From: JBJEXX01 sp051886215
GTDB lineage: Bacteria > Bacillota_I > Bacilli_A > RF39 > UBA660
Direction: 5' to 3'
Assembly: GCA_051886215.1 (NCBI GenBank)
Contig: JBJEXX010000059.1
Span: 1-48,616 of the forward strand
Length of the DNA stretch: 48,616 nucleotides
A program made the translations under genes and the position numbers. The notes beneath the pieces are model-generated. The model had not been told where the DNA came from. It saw only the letters and a list, made by a program, of their open reading frames with translations, and searched no databases. This document shows positions 1-7,587 of this stretch, in pieces; within the stretch, counting starts at the first letter, position 1, and every line of letters begins with the position of its first letter.

Positions 1-47
1 ACCATTTTATAATGGTTTGTTGAGTTTTGCGGTTTCAAAAGTGTTAA

Positions 48-161
48 ATTCCCGAAGAATATCCTATATATAGTGAATATCAGTATATAATAACAAAATT
101 AAATGAAAGTTTAAAACAAATAAGAAATTTAGAAGACTATTTACAAAATATAACTAAGTAA
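48..161 (+). CDS. 3' end of an unrecognised gene, apparently frameshifted
   Basis: An open frame reads ...YPIYSEYQYIITKLNESLKQ... and ends at TAA 159-161. It is blocked upstream by an in-frame TAA at 45-47. A different frame over about 2-50 gives PFYNGLLSFAVSKVLN, which also looks coding, so one gene with a one-base shift near 40-53 would explain both pieces. The C-terminal part is helical and charged. No function is recognised. The shift could be a sequencing or assembly error at the contig edge or a real decayed gene. Confidence is low that this is a real protein end, and lower for the frameshift. Confidence 0.35.
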   Translation: MPEEYPIYSEYQYIITKLNESLKQIRNLEDYLQNITK

Positions 162-172
162 ATAGTTTTTTA
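152..172 (+). terminator. Intrinsic terminator
   Basis: AACTA, a six-base loop and TAGTT are followed by a T run. The left arm overlaps the stop of the upstream fragment, which supports that fragment being a real gene end. Confidence 0.5.
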
Positions 173-201
173 TTGCCAACCAATGATAATTAGAGTATAA
201 T
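173..201 (+). promoter_or_regulatory. SigA-type promoter for the coiled-coil/cotE operon
   Basis: TTGCCA (173-178), a 17-base spacer and TATAAT (196-201). The start codon follows 28 bases after the -10, preceded by AGGAG. Nothing resembling a sporulation sigma-E or sigma-K promoter was noticed here. Confidence 0.7.
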
Positions 202-229
202 TTATATAGTATAGAATAGGAGTATTATT

Positions 230-1735
230 ATGGATTTCAATGTTTATTTTCAAAAAATAATTAAACAAATAGAAAAAAAATTAATTAGTTTAGACAAAGA
301 AAGATTAGAGTATTCTCCAAATGAAACACAAAGATTAAAAGAAGAATATGAATATCTACAAAACCAATCTATTACCAATTTAATAGGTAGTAATCCAAGA
401 TATATAGCTGAAATATTGATTAAAAATGGAGAAGCAGAGAGTGAATGTATAGAACTTATAAAACGTTCTGAATTTATTAATAATGCTTTAAATAATATGG
501 ATGAGTCTATGAAATCTATATTTATGAGTACAGAACAATATACTAGTACCATTAATGAATTAGAAGAAAAATTTAATTTAGCTTTAAAAAGTATAGAACA
601 AAAATATGAATTTTTAAAAAGTAAAGATTTGACTTATTATGATACTAAAAAAAATATTTTAGAAAATATAAGTCAAAAAATGAATTCAGAAGGATTTACA
701 GATACTATTGATTCTGAAGAAGAAACAGAATTGTTCTTTGAAATTATAGGAAAATCTTTATCTAATAATGAACAATTAAATATTGCTTATTTATTGTTGA
801 CAAATAATATAAATAAATATTCAAAAAGACAATTACAAACGGAAACTGAAAACAAAGAAGTTAATGAATCAGTAGAAAAAAGCATCAAACAAGCTGATTT
901 TAGTTTTTTAGGTGAAGATGAAAAATATATAGAATTAATTCAAAGAATAGTTACTGATTATAGTGAAGAAATAAAACTAAAAAAAGATTTACCATTTATA
1001 AAAACAGTTATTGATAATGAAAAAAATTGGTTAGCTAATTCAAATTATGACAGATATTTAGAAGATTTAGAACTATGTTTTTTGGATAAAAAATATAATG
1101 TATTAAAAGATTACGTTACTGCTATTTCAGATATTCCTGAAACAGAAAGAGAAGAGTATATAGAATTGTTTAAAAATGATTTCAAAGATATAAAAGATGT
1201 TTTAAATGCTTTTATAGAAAGTCATCCTAAATATAGAATAGAAGAAAAAACAGAGTCGCTACAAGAAAGTAAAAAAAATCTAATCTTTTTAACGAATGAA
1301 AATTATATTCCTTATATTGAAAAAGATATAGAAGAAGAAAATAAACAAGAAAAAGAAAATACAATAAAAACATTAGAAAAAATAAGATTAGGTTATGGTG
1401 GTAAGAAAAATACTAATTGGAGCGAAAAATATTATAGTACACATAAAGTAATGTTATATCGTGAGTTTTGTAGTTCTGGTGTAATAGAAATAGCTTATGT
1501 TCCTATAACCAAAAATGATTATTTAATAATTGGTGGTTGTGATAATAATAGAGAAAATTTATCCAGTTCTCAAAAAATAGATAAGGTTATTACTCAAAGA
1601 TTAAATGATCCTTATTATAAAAAACAATTTGATTATTATAAATCTCTTTTATCAAGTACAGCAACTAGAGATGAAACTATTCAAATACATGAAAATTATC
1701 TTCATAGTATTAAAGAAAAAAATAAAATAAAGTAG
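230..1735 (+). CDS. Large charged coiled-coil protein of unknown function
   Basis: The 501-residue product is not recognised. It has no signal peptide or membrane segment, so it is probably cytoplasmic. Residues 1-60 and about 345-385 are Lys/Glu-rich with heptad-like spacing, suggesting coiled coils. Residues about 390-500 look more globular (YGGKKNTNWSEKYYSTHK, then YDYLII-like beta-rich sequence). It shares the KSKDL stretch (near residue 130) and general layout with the next gene, so the two may be distant paralogues. It is first in a four-gene operon that ends with cotE, with 7 bases to the next start. A structural or spore-surface role is possible from context only; function is unknown. 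Confidence 0.8.
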   Translation: MDFNVYFQKIIKQIEKKLISLDKERLEYSPNETQRLKEEYEYLQNQSITNLIGSNPRYIAEILIKNGEAESECIELIKRSEFINNALNNMDESMKSIFMSTEQYTSTINELEEKFNLALKSIEQKYEFLKSKDLTYYDTKKNILENISQKMNSEGFTDTIDSEEETELFFEIIGKSLSNNEQLNIAYLLLTNNINKYSKRQLQTETENKEVNESVEKSIKQADFSFLGEDEKYIELIQRIVTDYSEEIKLKKDLPFIKTVIDNEKNWLANSNYDRYLEDLELCFLDKKYNVLKDYVTAISDIPETEREEYIELFKNDFKDIKDVLNAFIESHPKYRIEEKTESLQESKKNLIFLTNENYIPYIEKDIEEENKQEKENTIKTLEKIRLGYGGKKNTNWSEKYYSTHKVMLYREFCSSGVIEIAYVPITKNDYLIIGGCDNNRENLSSSQKIDKVITQRLNDPYYKKQFDYYKSLLSSTATRDETIQIHENYLHSIKEKNKIK

Positions 1736-1742
1736 GTGCTAT

Positions 1743-3446
1743 ATGGAAAAGTTAATAAATTTATTAGAACAACAAATAGAGTCTAAAGAAAAAGAAAAAT
1801 ATGATATAGAACAACAAAATAAAAACTTAACTTTAATTTCCAAGATTAAGGATGATTTTAACTCTTTGGCTAGTACAGATATAATGTCTATAATAAATTA
1901 TTTTGGAATTGAACTAGATTCTTCTCAAATACAAAATCTTCAAATATACAAAATGTTTTTAGAAAGTAATTTAACAAATGGTACTAAATTTGTTTTAACT
2001 GAAGAACAACAACTTGATTTATTAGATATTATATATGATATTGAAAAAAATATAGAAATTTCACTTAAACAATCTAATAAGATAAATAAAAACAAGGAAA
2101 AAGAAATCAGTTCATTAAAATTAACCATGAAACGTTTGGCGGATGATAACTTTGATTATATAAAATCTAAAGATTTAATAAATTTGGAAACAGTATTACC
2201 AAATTTAACACATTTAGAACAATTAGATGTTTTAAAGAAAATTATTATTTTAAATGGTAAAAAAGTAAATAAAAATATAGAAAAAAAAGATATTGAACCA
2301 GAAGATTTTTCAATAACAAATATTAGTTATCCTGAAGTAAAAGAAATATTTGATAAATATAATCTTACCATAGAAAATGATAAAATTTTAGAAGAAAGAA
2401 TTTTAAAATATGGTGACTTAGAAAAAATTGATAGTATTTTAGATTTCTTAAATAGTAAAGATTTATTAACAAAAATAGACTATCAAGAAACTTATAAAAA
2501 ACAATTTTTGGATATGTTAGCTTTTTCTAATTTAGAAATAGTTAAAAAAAGATATGATTTTTCTAAAGAAAGAAATATAAGATTTGAAAGTCTTTTAAAG
2601 GGTGTTTCTAGCTTTATTCCGAACAATAAAAGATTAGCAAATAGAGGAGTATATTCTAGAAGGAGATCTACAAATGGTAATAGTCATTATAATAATAATG
2701 ACAATAGATGTGGAACTGCTGACTCATTTGATGAAAATATAATTATTTTAGAAAGTTTAGGTTTTAATATAAATGAAGTTTTTAGAAATTGTTCAGGATG
2801 GTTAAACAATAGAAATTTAAAAGATGCAATTAATACTTTGTTGATATATAATTTTAAGATGGACGAAGATTTTTCTTTATCTTCTATTGCCACTGCTACA
2901 AAAAGAGTAGATGAAATTATAGATAGATATATAGAATTAGGTTTGTTTGGATATATAAAGCAATTTCCATCAGGTCTAAATAATTATACAGAAGATAGGT
3001 TTGAAAAAATTTATTATACTAATCATAATAATTATTCACCATTAAATAATAATAATACTATAAATAAAAATACCATTGATACATATGGTAAACCTTCTAA
3101 TGATGATATGTTAATAATAGATATAGATCAAAAATATGAAGAAGAAAATATGCCTATTAGGCAATTATATTTCTTAGCAAATAAATCTTCATATGATGAT
3201 TTTGAACTTGCTTTAAATGATGAAAAAATACAAGAATTAGAAAAAAATAAAGTAGATGAGTATATTTATAGTATTGAAGGAATTAAAGTTTCTAGATATA
3301 AAGTATTACGTATATATTCAGAAATATTAAAAGATGGTTCTATAGACAAAGATAAAGGATTATTATTCTCTGTAACATATAAGTCAATGTTAAATGAAGG
3401 AGAATATAACGATATTAAACAAAGTATAAAAGAAAAAGTAATCTAA
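1743..3446 (+). CDS. Second large coiled-coil protein of unknown function
   Basis: The 567-residue product is not recognised and has no export signal. Residues 1-30 and 95-135 are coiled-coil-like. IKSKDL occurs near residue 143, matching the upstream protein. A basic, Arg/Asn/Ser-rich low-complexity stretch lies at about 300-325 (RGVYSRRRSTNGNSHYNNND). After it comes a more globular half containing a VDEIIDRYIELGLFGYI-type segment that resembles short helical repeats. The tail is again charged. RBS AGGTG precedes the ATG, and it follows the upstream gene by 7 bases, so the two are co-transcribed. It could be a scaffold or coat-like partner of the CotE homologue downstream; that is inference from operon position. 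Confidence 0.8.
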   Translation: MEKLINLLEQQIESKEKEKYDIEQQNKNLTLISKIKDDFNSLASTDIMSIINYFGIELDSSQIQNLQIYKMFLESNLTNGTKFVLTEEQQLDLLDIIYDIEKNIEISLKQSNKINKNKEKEISSLKLTMKRLADDNFDYIKSKDLINLETVLPNLTHLEQLDVLKKIIILNGKKVNKNIEKKDIEPEDFSITNISYPEVKEIFDKYNLTIENDKILEERILKYGDLEKIDSILDFLNSKDLLTKIDYQETYKKQFLDMLAFSNLEIVKKRYDFSKERNIRFESLLKGVSSFIPNNKRLANRGVYSRRRSTNGNSHYNNNDNRCGTADSFDENIIILESLGFNINEVFRNCSGWLNNRNLKDAINTLLIYNFKMDEDFSLSSIATATKRVDEIIDRYIELGLFGYIKQFPSGLNNYTEDRFEKIYYTNHNNYSPLNNNNTINKNTIDTYGKPSNDDMLIIDIDQKYEEENMPIRQLYFLANKSSYDDFELALNDEKIQELEKNKVDEYIYSIEGIKVSRYKVLRIYSEILKDGSIDKDKGLLFSVTYKSMLNEGEYNDIKQSIKEKVI

Positions 3447-3463
3447 AATTAGGAGTGAATTAT

Positions 3464-3706
3464 ATGGATTTTTTAGAAGAATATGGAATAAATGAAGATA
3501 CAATTAATAAAATGGTTGATATTAATACTCCAGAAAATATTTATAATTTTATAGAAAATGAATATAATGTTAGACAAATATTATCATTTTTAAAAGAAAA
3601 TAAAGTGTCAAATATAGAAGAATTATTGACTACAGAAATATCTTTCTTTTTAGATACTCTAGAAGAATTTAAAAAAAGATTTAATCTTAATAATAAAGAA
3701 AATTAA
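3464..3706 (+). CDS. Small acidic protein of unknown function
   Basis: An 80-residue, Glu/Asn-rich, all-helical-looking protein without cysteines or a membrane segment. I chose ATG 3464 over the in-frame GTG at 3455 because AGGAG at 3451-3455 sits 8 bases before this ATG and would overlap the GTG. It lies between the large coiled-coil gene (17 bases upstream) and cotE, apparently in the same transcript. It contains two similar helical modules (IYNFIENEYNVRQILSFLK and IEELLTTEISFFLDTLEEFK), perhaps an internal duplication. Function unknown. Confidence 0.7.
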   Translation: MDFLEEYGINEDTINKMVDINTPENIYNFIENEYNVRQILSFLKENKVSNIEELLTTEISFFLDTLEEFKKRFNLNNKEN

Positions 3707-3761
3707 TTAATTTAGCACTATTTCTCTTTAAATCGCATAGATTAGATTGAGGAGGAATTAT

Positions 3762-4319
3762 ATGTCTAATTTTAGAGAAATAGTAACCAAAGCCATTTTA
3801 GGTAAAGGTAAAAAAACTTTTGTTACCAATCATGTTATTACACCAGAACATACTCCATCAACAATTTTAGGATGTTGGGTAATAAATCATAATTTTAAAG
3901 GAAATAAACAAGGTGATAAAATAAATATTGAAGGAAGCTATGATATAAATATTTGGTATTCATATGATAATGATCAACAAACAGAAGTTATCAAACAAAC
4001 TAATAATTATCAAGAAACAGTAACAGTTCGTAAAAATGATGATAGTGAAGGTAATAACGAAGATGTTATTATTAGAAGTTTAGCTCAACCAAGTTGTTCA
4101 AAAGTAGAAATAGATGGTAACTCTATAAAATATACTATTGAAAAAGAACTTGGAATAGAATTAATAGGTGATACAAAAGTTAGAATAAGTGTTGATGAAA
4201 ATGAAGAAAGTTGGGATAACATCATTGATGAAAAAGAAATTGATAATAACATAGAAGAAAATGTCCAAGAAGAATCTATTAAAGAAGAACAGACAGATTT
4301 TTTAGAAGATAATAATTAA
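3762..4319 (+). CDS. cotE: CotE-family outer spore coat morphogenetic protein
   Basis: The 185-residue product closely follows Bacillus CotE (about 181 residues). It has an N-terminal FREIVTKAILGKGKK segment, then PSTILGCWVINHNF, then GDKINIEGSYDINIWYSY, followed by a beta-rich core and a very acidic tail from about residue 150. In Bacillus, CotE forms the layer that anchors the outer spore coat, and its acidic C-terminus recruits other coat proteins. ATG 3762 is preferred to an upstream in-frame start at 3747 because GAGGAGG lies directly before it. Here it is not next to mutS/mutL as in Bacillus but ends an operon of unknowns, and a terminator follows. Family confidence is high; whether the organism sporulates cannot be judged from this window. 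Confidence 0.85.
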   Translation: MSNFREIVTKAILGKGKKTFVTNHVITPEHTPSTILGCWVINHNFKGNKQGDKINIEGSYDINIWYSYDNDQQTEVIKQTNNYQETVTVRKNDDSEGNNEDVIIRSLAQPSCSKVEIDGNSIKYTIEKELGIELIGDTKVRISVDENEESWDNIIDEKEIDNNIEENVQEESIKEEQTDFLEDNN

Positions 4320-4327
4320 AATAAATT

Positions 4328-4353
4328 ACTCATTTAAAAAATGAGTTTTTTTT
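4328..4353 (+). terminator. Intrinsic terminator after cotE
   Basis: ACTCATTT, a short A loop and AAATGAGT are followed by seven or more Ts. Confidence 0.75.
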
Positions 4354-4438
4354 ATATTTGATTGCAGAATCAAAAACCACTTAAATAGTTTTATATCTAA
4401 AAATTGTATATAAATATTTTATAAAAAATAAACAGATA

Positions 4439-4467
4439 TTTACTTTTTATATTATTATTGATATAAT
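4439..4467 (+). promoter_or_regulatory. Probable promoter of the lipoprotein gene
   Basis: TTTACT (4439-4444), 17 bases, TATAAT (4462-4467), with AGGAGG shortly before the ATG at 4498. The -35 matches consensus at four of six positions. The rest of the 178-base intergenic region shows only AT-rich sequence. Confidence 0.5.
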
Positions 4468-4497
4468 ATAATCAATTTTTTCAGGAGGTCTTATAAT

Positions 4498-5337
4498 ATG
4501 AAAATAAAAAATTTAATAATCAATACACAAAATTTTAATAAAGTAAAATCTAAAGCTTCTTTAAAGAAAACAACTAAAGGATTGCTTGCTATTGGACTTA
4601 GTACTGCTATGATTGCTTGTATGTTTACTGGATGTTATTCTACTGTAACAGATGATGCTACTGAAATATATGATACAATTGATTCAACAGGAGAAAATGT
4701 TACTATTGAACCACAAATTTTAGATGTGAAAGGTGAAGATTTTAAATTAGTGGTAGAATATTCTTTAGATGATAATGCAGCTAAAAAATGGAAAATAACA
4801 GACAATAAAAAAATAACTACAACTGTTTATACACAAGGATTGCCAGAAGATGTTAAGGTATATATTGATAATGTTCATACAGACACTACTTTAGTAGCTA
4901 GTAAAGAAACAATGAATGGAATTACACAAGACTCAATGGATGATAGAGTTCATAATAGTTTAATGTATGGTTTTCCAATTAATGATACCACACCACTAAT
5001 ATGTATTAATGAAATAGAAGGTCAGAATGAAACTTTTATAAGTGGCTATTGTCATGGTCTTAATGGAATGACTAGTGGAACAGTTACAGAAAAAAGATAC
5101 GAGGAAGAAGATTATCTTGAAAATGGTGTATATGGAAATAAGATTTCTTCATCTTATGGATTACTTATTCAAAAAGGTGATAATGAACCATATGGAATTG
5201 ATGTTTCTTCAGATGTGGTTATTCTTGCTTCAAATACCATTGTAAAAGAAAAAACAGATGGAACTCAAAAAATATATACGTATAATAGAGATGGTTCTTA
5301 TACATTAACAGAAAAGACCAAAGTAAAAACAAAATAA
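4498..5337 (+). CDS. Predicted lipoprotein of unknown function
   Basis: The 279-residue protein has an unusually long, Lys-rich n-region (about 28 residues), a hydrophobic stretch (about 29-45) and a lipobox-like FTGC with Cys46. It is therefore probably lipid-anchored on the outer face of the membrane after type II signal peptidase cleavage. The mature part looks beta-rich, acidic and lacks recognised catalytic motifs. Three Thr-rich segments suggest an extended extracellular fold. It is transcribed alone, between the cotE terminator and the rpsP promoter. The RBS is AGGAGG. Function is not recognised. The long n-region could also mean translation starts at an internal codon, but no better RBS/start was seen. 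Confidence 0.8.
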   Translation: MKIKNLIINTQNFNKVKSKASLKKTTKGLLAIGLSTAMIACMFTGCYSTVTDDATEIYDTIDSTGENVTIEPQILDVKGEDFKLVVEYSLDDNAAKKWKITDNKKITTTVYTQGLPEDVKVYIDNVHTDTTLVASKETMNGITQDSMDDRVHNSLMYGFPINDTTPLICINEIEGQNETFISGYCHGLNGMTSGTVTEKRYEEEDYLENGVYGNKISSSYGLLIQKGDNEPYGIDVSSDVVILASNTIVKEKTDGTQKIYTYNRDGSYTLTEKTKVKTK

Positions 5338-5365
5338 TTAATATATAGGTGTTAACAAAAAAGTG

Positions 5366-5394
5366 TTGACATATAATTAATTGTTATATATAAT
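5366..5394 (+). promoter_or_regulatory. Consensus SigA promoter of rpsP
   Basis: A perfect TTGACA (5366-5371), 17 bases and a perfect TATAAT (5389-5394), as expected for a strongly expressed ribosomal protein gene. It rules out the open-frame extension of rpsP upstream to 5381. Confidence 0.9.
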
Positions 5395-5422
5395 TAATAA
5401 AGAAAAGAGATGGAGGTATATT

Positions 5423-5701
5423 ATGGCAGTTAAAATTAGATTAACAAGAATGGGTGCAAAGAAAAGACCATCATATAGAATTGTTGCGACAGATTCACGT
5501 CGTCCAAGAGATGGTAAATATCTAGAACTTATCGGAACTTATAATCCAGCTGTTGAACCAAAAGGTGTAAAAATTAACGAAGAATTAGCTTTAAAATGGT
5601 TAAATACAGGAGCTATTCCTTCTGATACAGTTAAAAATTTATTCCAAAAAGCTGGTATTATGAAAAAATTTGCTGATTCTAAAGTAAAAAAAGGTGAGTA
5701 A
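5423..5701 (+). CDS. rpsP: 30S ribosomal protein S16
   Basis: The 92-residue product begins MAVKIRLTRMGAKKRP and contains RIVATDSRRPRDGK and GTYNP, the diagnostic S16 pattern, and is full length. S16 binds 16S rRNA early in 30S assembly. The start at ATG 5423 is fixed by GGAGG at 5412-5416; an upstream extension would lie inside the promoter. It is followed after 2 bases by khpA, as in Bacillus (rpsP-ylqC). The rimM, trmD and rplS genes that usually follow are absent here because a terminator comes directly after khpA. Confidence 0.97.
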   Translation: MAVKIRLTRMGAKKRPSYRIVATDSRRPRDGKYLELIGTYNPAVEPKGVKINEELALKWLNTGAIPSDTVKNLFQKAGIMKKFADSKVKKGE

Positions 5702-5703
5702 TT

Positions 5704-5952
5704 ATGGAATTAGTAGAATTAACTAAAGAAATAGTTATGGCATTAGTTGAAGATAAAGATTCAGTCGAAGTTAAAGAATTTGATACTGATGAAGAAAATA
5801 CAATTCTTATTCAAGTTATGGTAAGTGATGCTGATGCTGGAAAAGTTATAGGAAAAGCAGGTAAAACTGCGAATGCTATAAGAACTTTAGTTCAAGCAAG
5901 TAGTTATTTAAAAGATAATAAAAAAGTAAAAATTAATATTGACACTTTTTAA
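5704..5952 (+). CDS. khpA: KH-domain RNA-binding protein KhpA (YlqC family)
   Basis: This 82-residue single type II KH domain carries the GKVIGKAGKTANAIRT segment with its GxxG nucleic-acid-binding loop. In Gram-positive bacteria KhpA pairs with KhpB/Jag, binds many RNAs and affects cell division and elongation. No khpB is present in this window. The length is typical of the family. It is cotranscribed with rpsP, with a 2-base gap, so its dosage follows ribosome synthesis. The stop codon lies inside the terminator hairpin. Confidence 0.93.
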   Translation: MELVELTKEIVMALVEDKDSVEVKEFDTDEENTILIQVMVSDADAGKVIGKAGKTANAIRTLVQASSYLKDNKKVKINIDTF

Positions 5953-5964
5953 AAGTGTCTTTTA
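5941..5964 (+). terminator. Intrinsic terminator overlapping the khpA stop
   Basis: GACACTT, loop and AAGTGTC are followed by TTTTAT. The TAA stop of khpA lies in the hairpin. Confidence 0.75.
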
Positions 5965-6022
5965 TATTGGGAATTTTTAATTATTATAGTTATAATATTT
6001 ATGAATAGTTAAAATATATTTG

Positions 6023-6051
6023 TTGTAGTAAAATGATAAATGTATTATAAT
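6023..6051 (+). promoter_or_regulatory. Promoter of uppS-cdsA-rseP
   Basis: TTGTAG (6023-6028), 17 bases, TATAAT (6046-6051). Its position excludes a uppS start at 6040 and supports ATG 6076. Confidence 0.65.
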
Positions 6052-6075
6052 TATAGTAGTAAAGGTGGTAAGATA

Positions 6076-6780
6076 ATGACAGATAAAGAATTAATTATTC
6101 CTAATCATATAGGCATAATTATGGATGGCAATGGTCGTTGGGCAACGAAGAGAGGATTAAAAAGAAGTGCTGGACACAAAGAAGGAGCAAAGACTTTAAA
6201 GAAATTGTTAAATCATATATATAAAAGAGGAGTTAAATTTTTAAGTTTATATGCTTTTTCAACAGATAATTTTAAAAGAAGTAAAGAAGAAGTAGATTAC
6301 TTAATGAATCTTTTTATAGAAATGTTTAAAAAACAATTTAAAGATTTAGAAAAAAATAATATTAAAGTATTATTTTCAGGAAGAAGATATCCACTACCTA
6401 AAGAAGTTTTAGATGCTATGGATGAAATGAGTGAAAAAACCAAAAATAATACTAATGGAACATTAAATATATGTCTTAATTATGGTGGACAAGAAGAAAT
6501 CGTAGATATGGTCAAAAAAATAATAGACAAAAAAATAGATAGTAAAGATATAACAAAAGAATTAGTAAATGAAAATTTATATCAAGATTTACCACCAGTT
6601 GATTTTATCATCAGAACAAGTGGTGAAAAAAGAATTAGTAATTTTTTGTTATGGCAATCATCATATGCAGAATATCATTTTCCAAAAGTTTTATTTCCAG
6701 ATTTTAAAGAAAAAGAATTTGATGAAGCTATAATAGAATTTAATAAAAGAAAAAGAAGATTTGGAGGATATTCAAAATGA
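6076..6780 (+). CDS. uppS: Undecaprenyl (isoprenyl) diphosphate synthase
   Basis: This 234-residue cis-prenyltransferase adds isopentenyl units to farnesyl diphosphate to make the C55 lipid carrier for peptidoglycan and other wall polymers. The signature IIMDGNGRWATKRG near the N-terminus contains the Mg-binding Asp; RTSGEKRISNFLLWQSSYAE near the C-terminus binds diphosphate and lines the dimer interface. ATG 6076 follows AAAGGTGG and lies downstream of the promoter. It overlaps cdsA by 4 bases (ATGA), with TGA as its stop. It is the first gene of a uppS-cdsA-rseP operon. Bacillus usually has dxr between cdsA and rseP, and it is missing here. Confidence 0.96.
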   Translation: MTDKELIIPNHIGIIMDGNGRWATKRGLKRSAGHKEGAKTLKKLLNHIYKRGVKFLSLYAFSTDNFKRSKEEVDYLMNLFIEMFKKQFKDLEKNNIKVLFSGRRYPLPKEVLDAMDEMSEKTKNNTNGTLNICLNYGGQEEIVDMVKKIIDKKIDSKDITKELVNENLYQDLPPVDFIIRTSGEKRISNFLLWQSSYAEYHFPKVLFPDFKEKEFDEAIIEFNKRKRRFGGYSK

Positions 6781-7574
6781 AAAAAAGAATTATAAGCGCA
6801 ATTGTTTTACTTTTAATCTTTATACCATTATTAATAATAGGAGGACTTCCTTTTAGAATATTAGGTGCTTTAGTATCGTTACTTGCAATATATGAATTAT
6901 TAAATATAAGAGAAAACAGAAAGAAGTTTCCATTATTTTTAAAAATAATTACTTATATAATTACTGTAATATTAACTTTATATAATACTGATAGTACTGT
7001 ATTGAACTATTCTATTGATTATAGATATTTAACATTTATTATTTTCTTCTATTTAATAAGCATGGTTCTAGTAAATGATAAGAAAAAATATAATATTAAT
7101 GATGCATTTCATTTAATAGGTTCAACATTATTTATTGGAATGAGTTTTAATTTAATACTTCAACTTAGAAATTATAGTATTTTTTATGTAATATATATTT
7201 TCTTAATTACAACTATGACAGATATGTTTGCTATGGAAATTGGTAAAAGAATAGGTAAACATAAAATGGTTCCTGAAATTTCACCTAAAAAAACATGGGA
7301 AGGAAGTATTGGTGGAGTTATTATGGGAACATTTATTCCAACTGTATTTTATTACCAAGTAATAGGTACTTCAAATATTTTATTATTAATAGTTATGACT
7401 ATGATTTTATCTGTAGTTGCGCAGTTTGGAGATTTATCTTTCTCTGCCATAAAAAGATATTATGATAAAAAAGATTTTTCTAATTTAATTCCTGGACATG
7501 GTGGTATATTAGATAGACTTGATAGCGTTATATTTGTTGTATTAGTATTTGTTATCTTGTTAAGCTTTATATAG
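6777..7574 (+). CDS. cdsA: Phosphatidate cytidylyltransferase (CDP-diglyceride synthase)
   Basis: A 265-residue polytopic membrane protein with several hydrophobic helices from the N-terminus onward. The family signature near the C-terminus is intact (GDLSFSAIKRYYDKKD, then IPGHGGILDRLDS), including the conserved acidic residues. It converts phosphatidic acid and CTP to CDP-diacylglycerol, the precursor of phosphatidylglycerol and cardiolipin. Translation is coupled to uppS through the ATGA overlap. Length is normal for Bacilli. The rseP gene starts 13 bases downstream. Confidence 0.95.
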   Translation: MKKRIISAIVLLLIFIPLLIIGGLPFRILGALVSLLAIYELLNIRENRKKFPLFLKIITYIITVILTLYNTDSTVLNYSIDYRYLTFIIFFYLISMVLVNDKKKYNINDAFHLIGSTLFIGMSFNLILQLRNYSIFYVIYIFLITTMTDMFAMEIGKRIGKHKMVPEISPKKTWEGSIGGVIMGTFIPTVFYYQVIGTSNILLLIVMTMILSVVAQFGDLSFSAIKRYYDKKDFSNLIPGHGGILDRLDSVIFVVLVFVILLSFI

Positions 7575-7587
7575 AAAGAAGGTAAAT

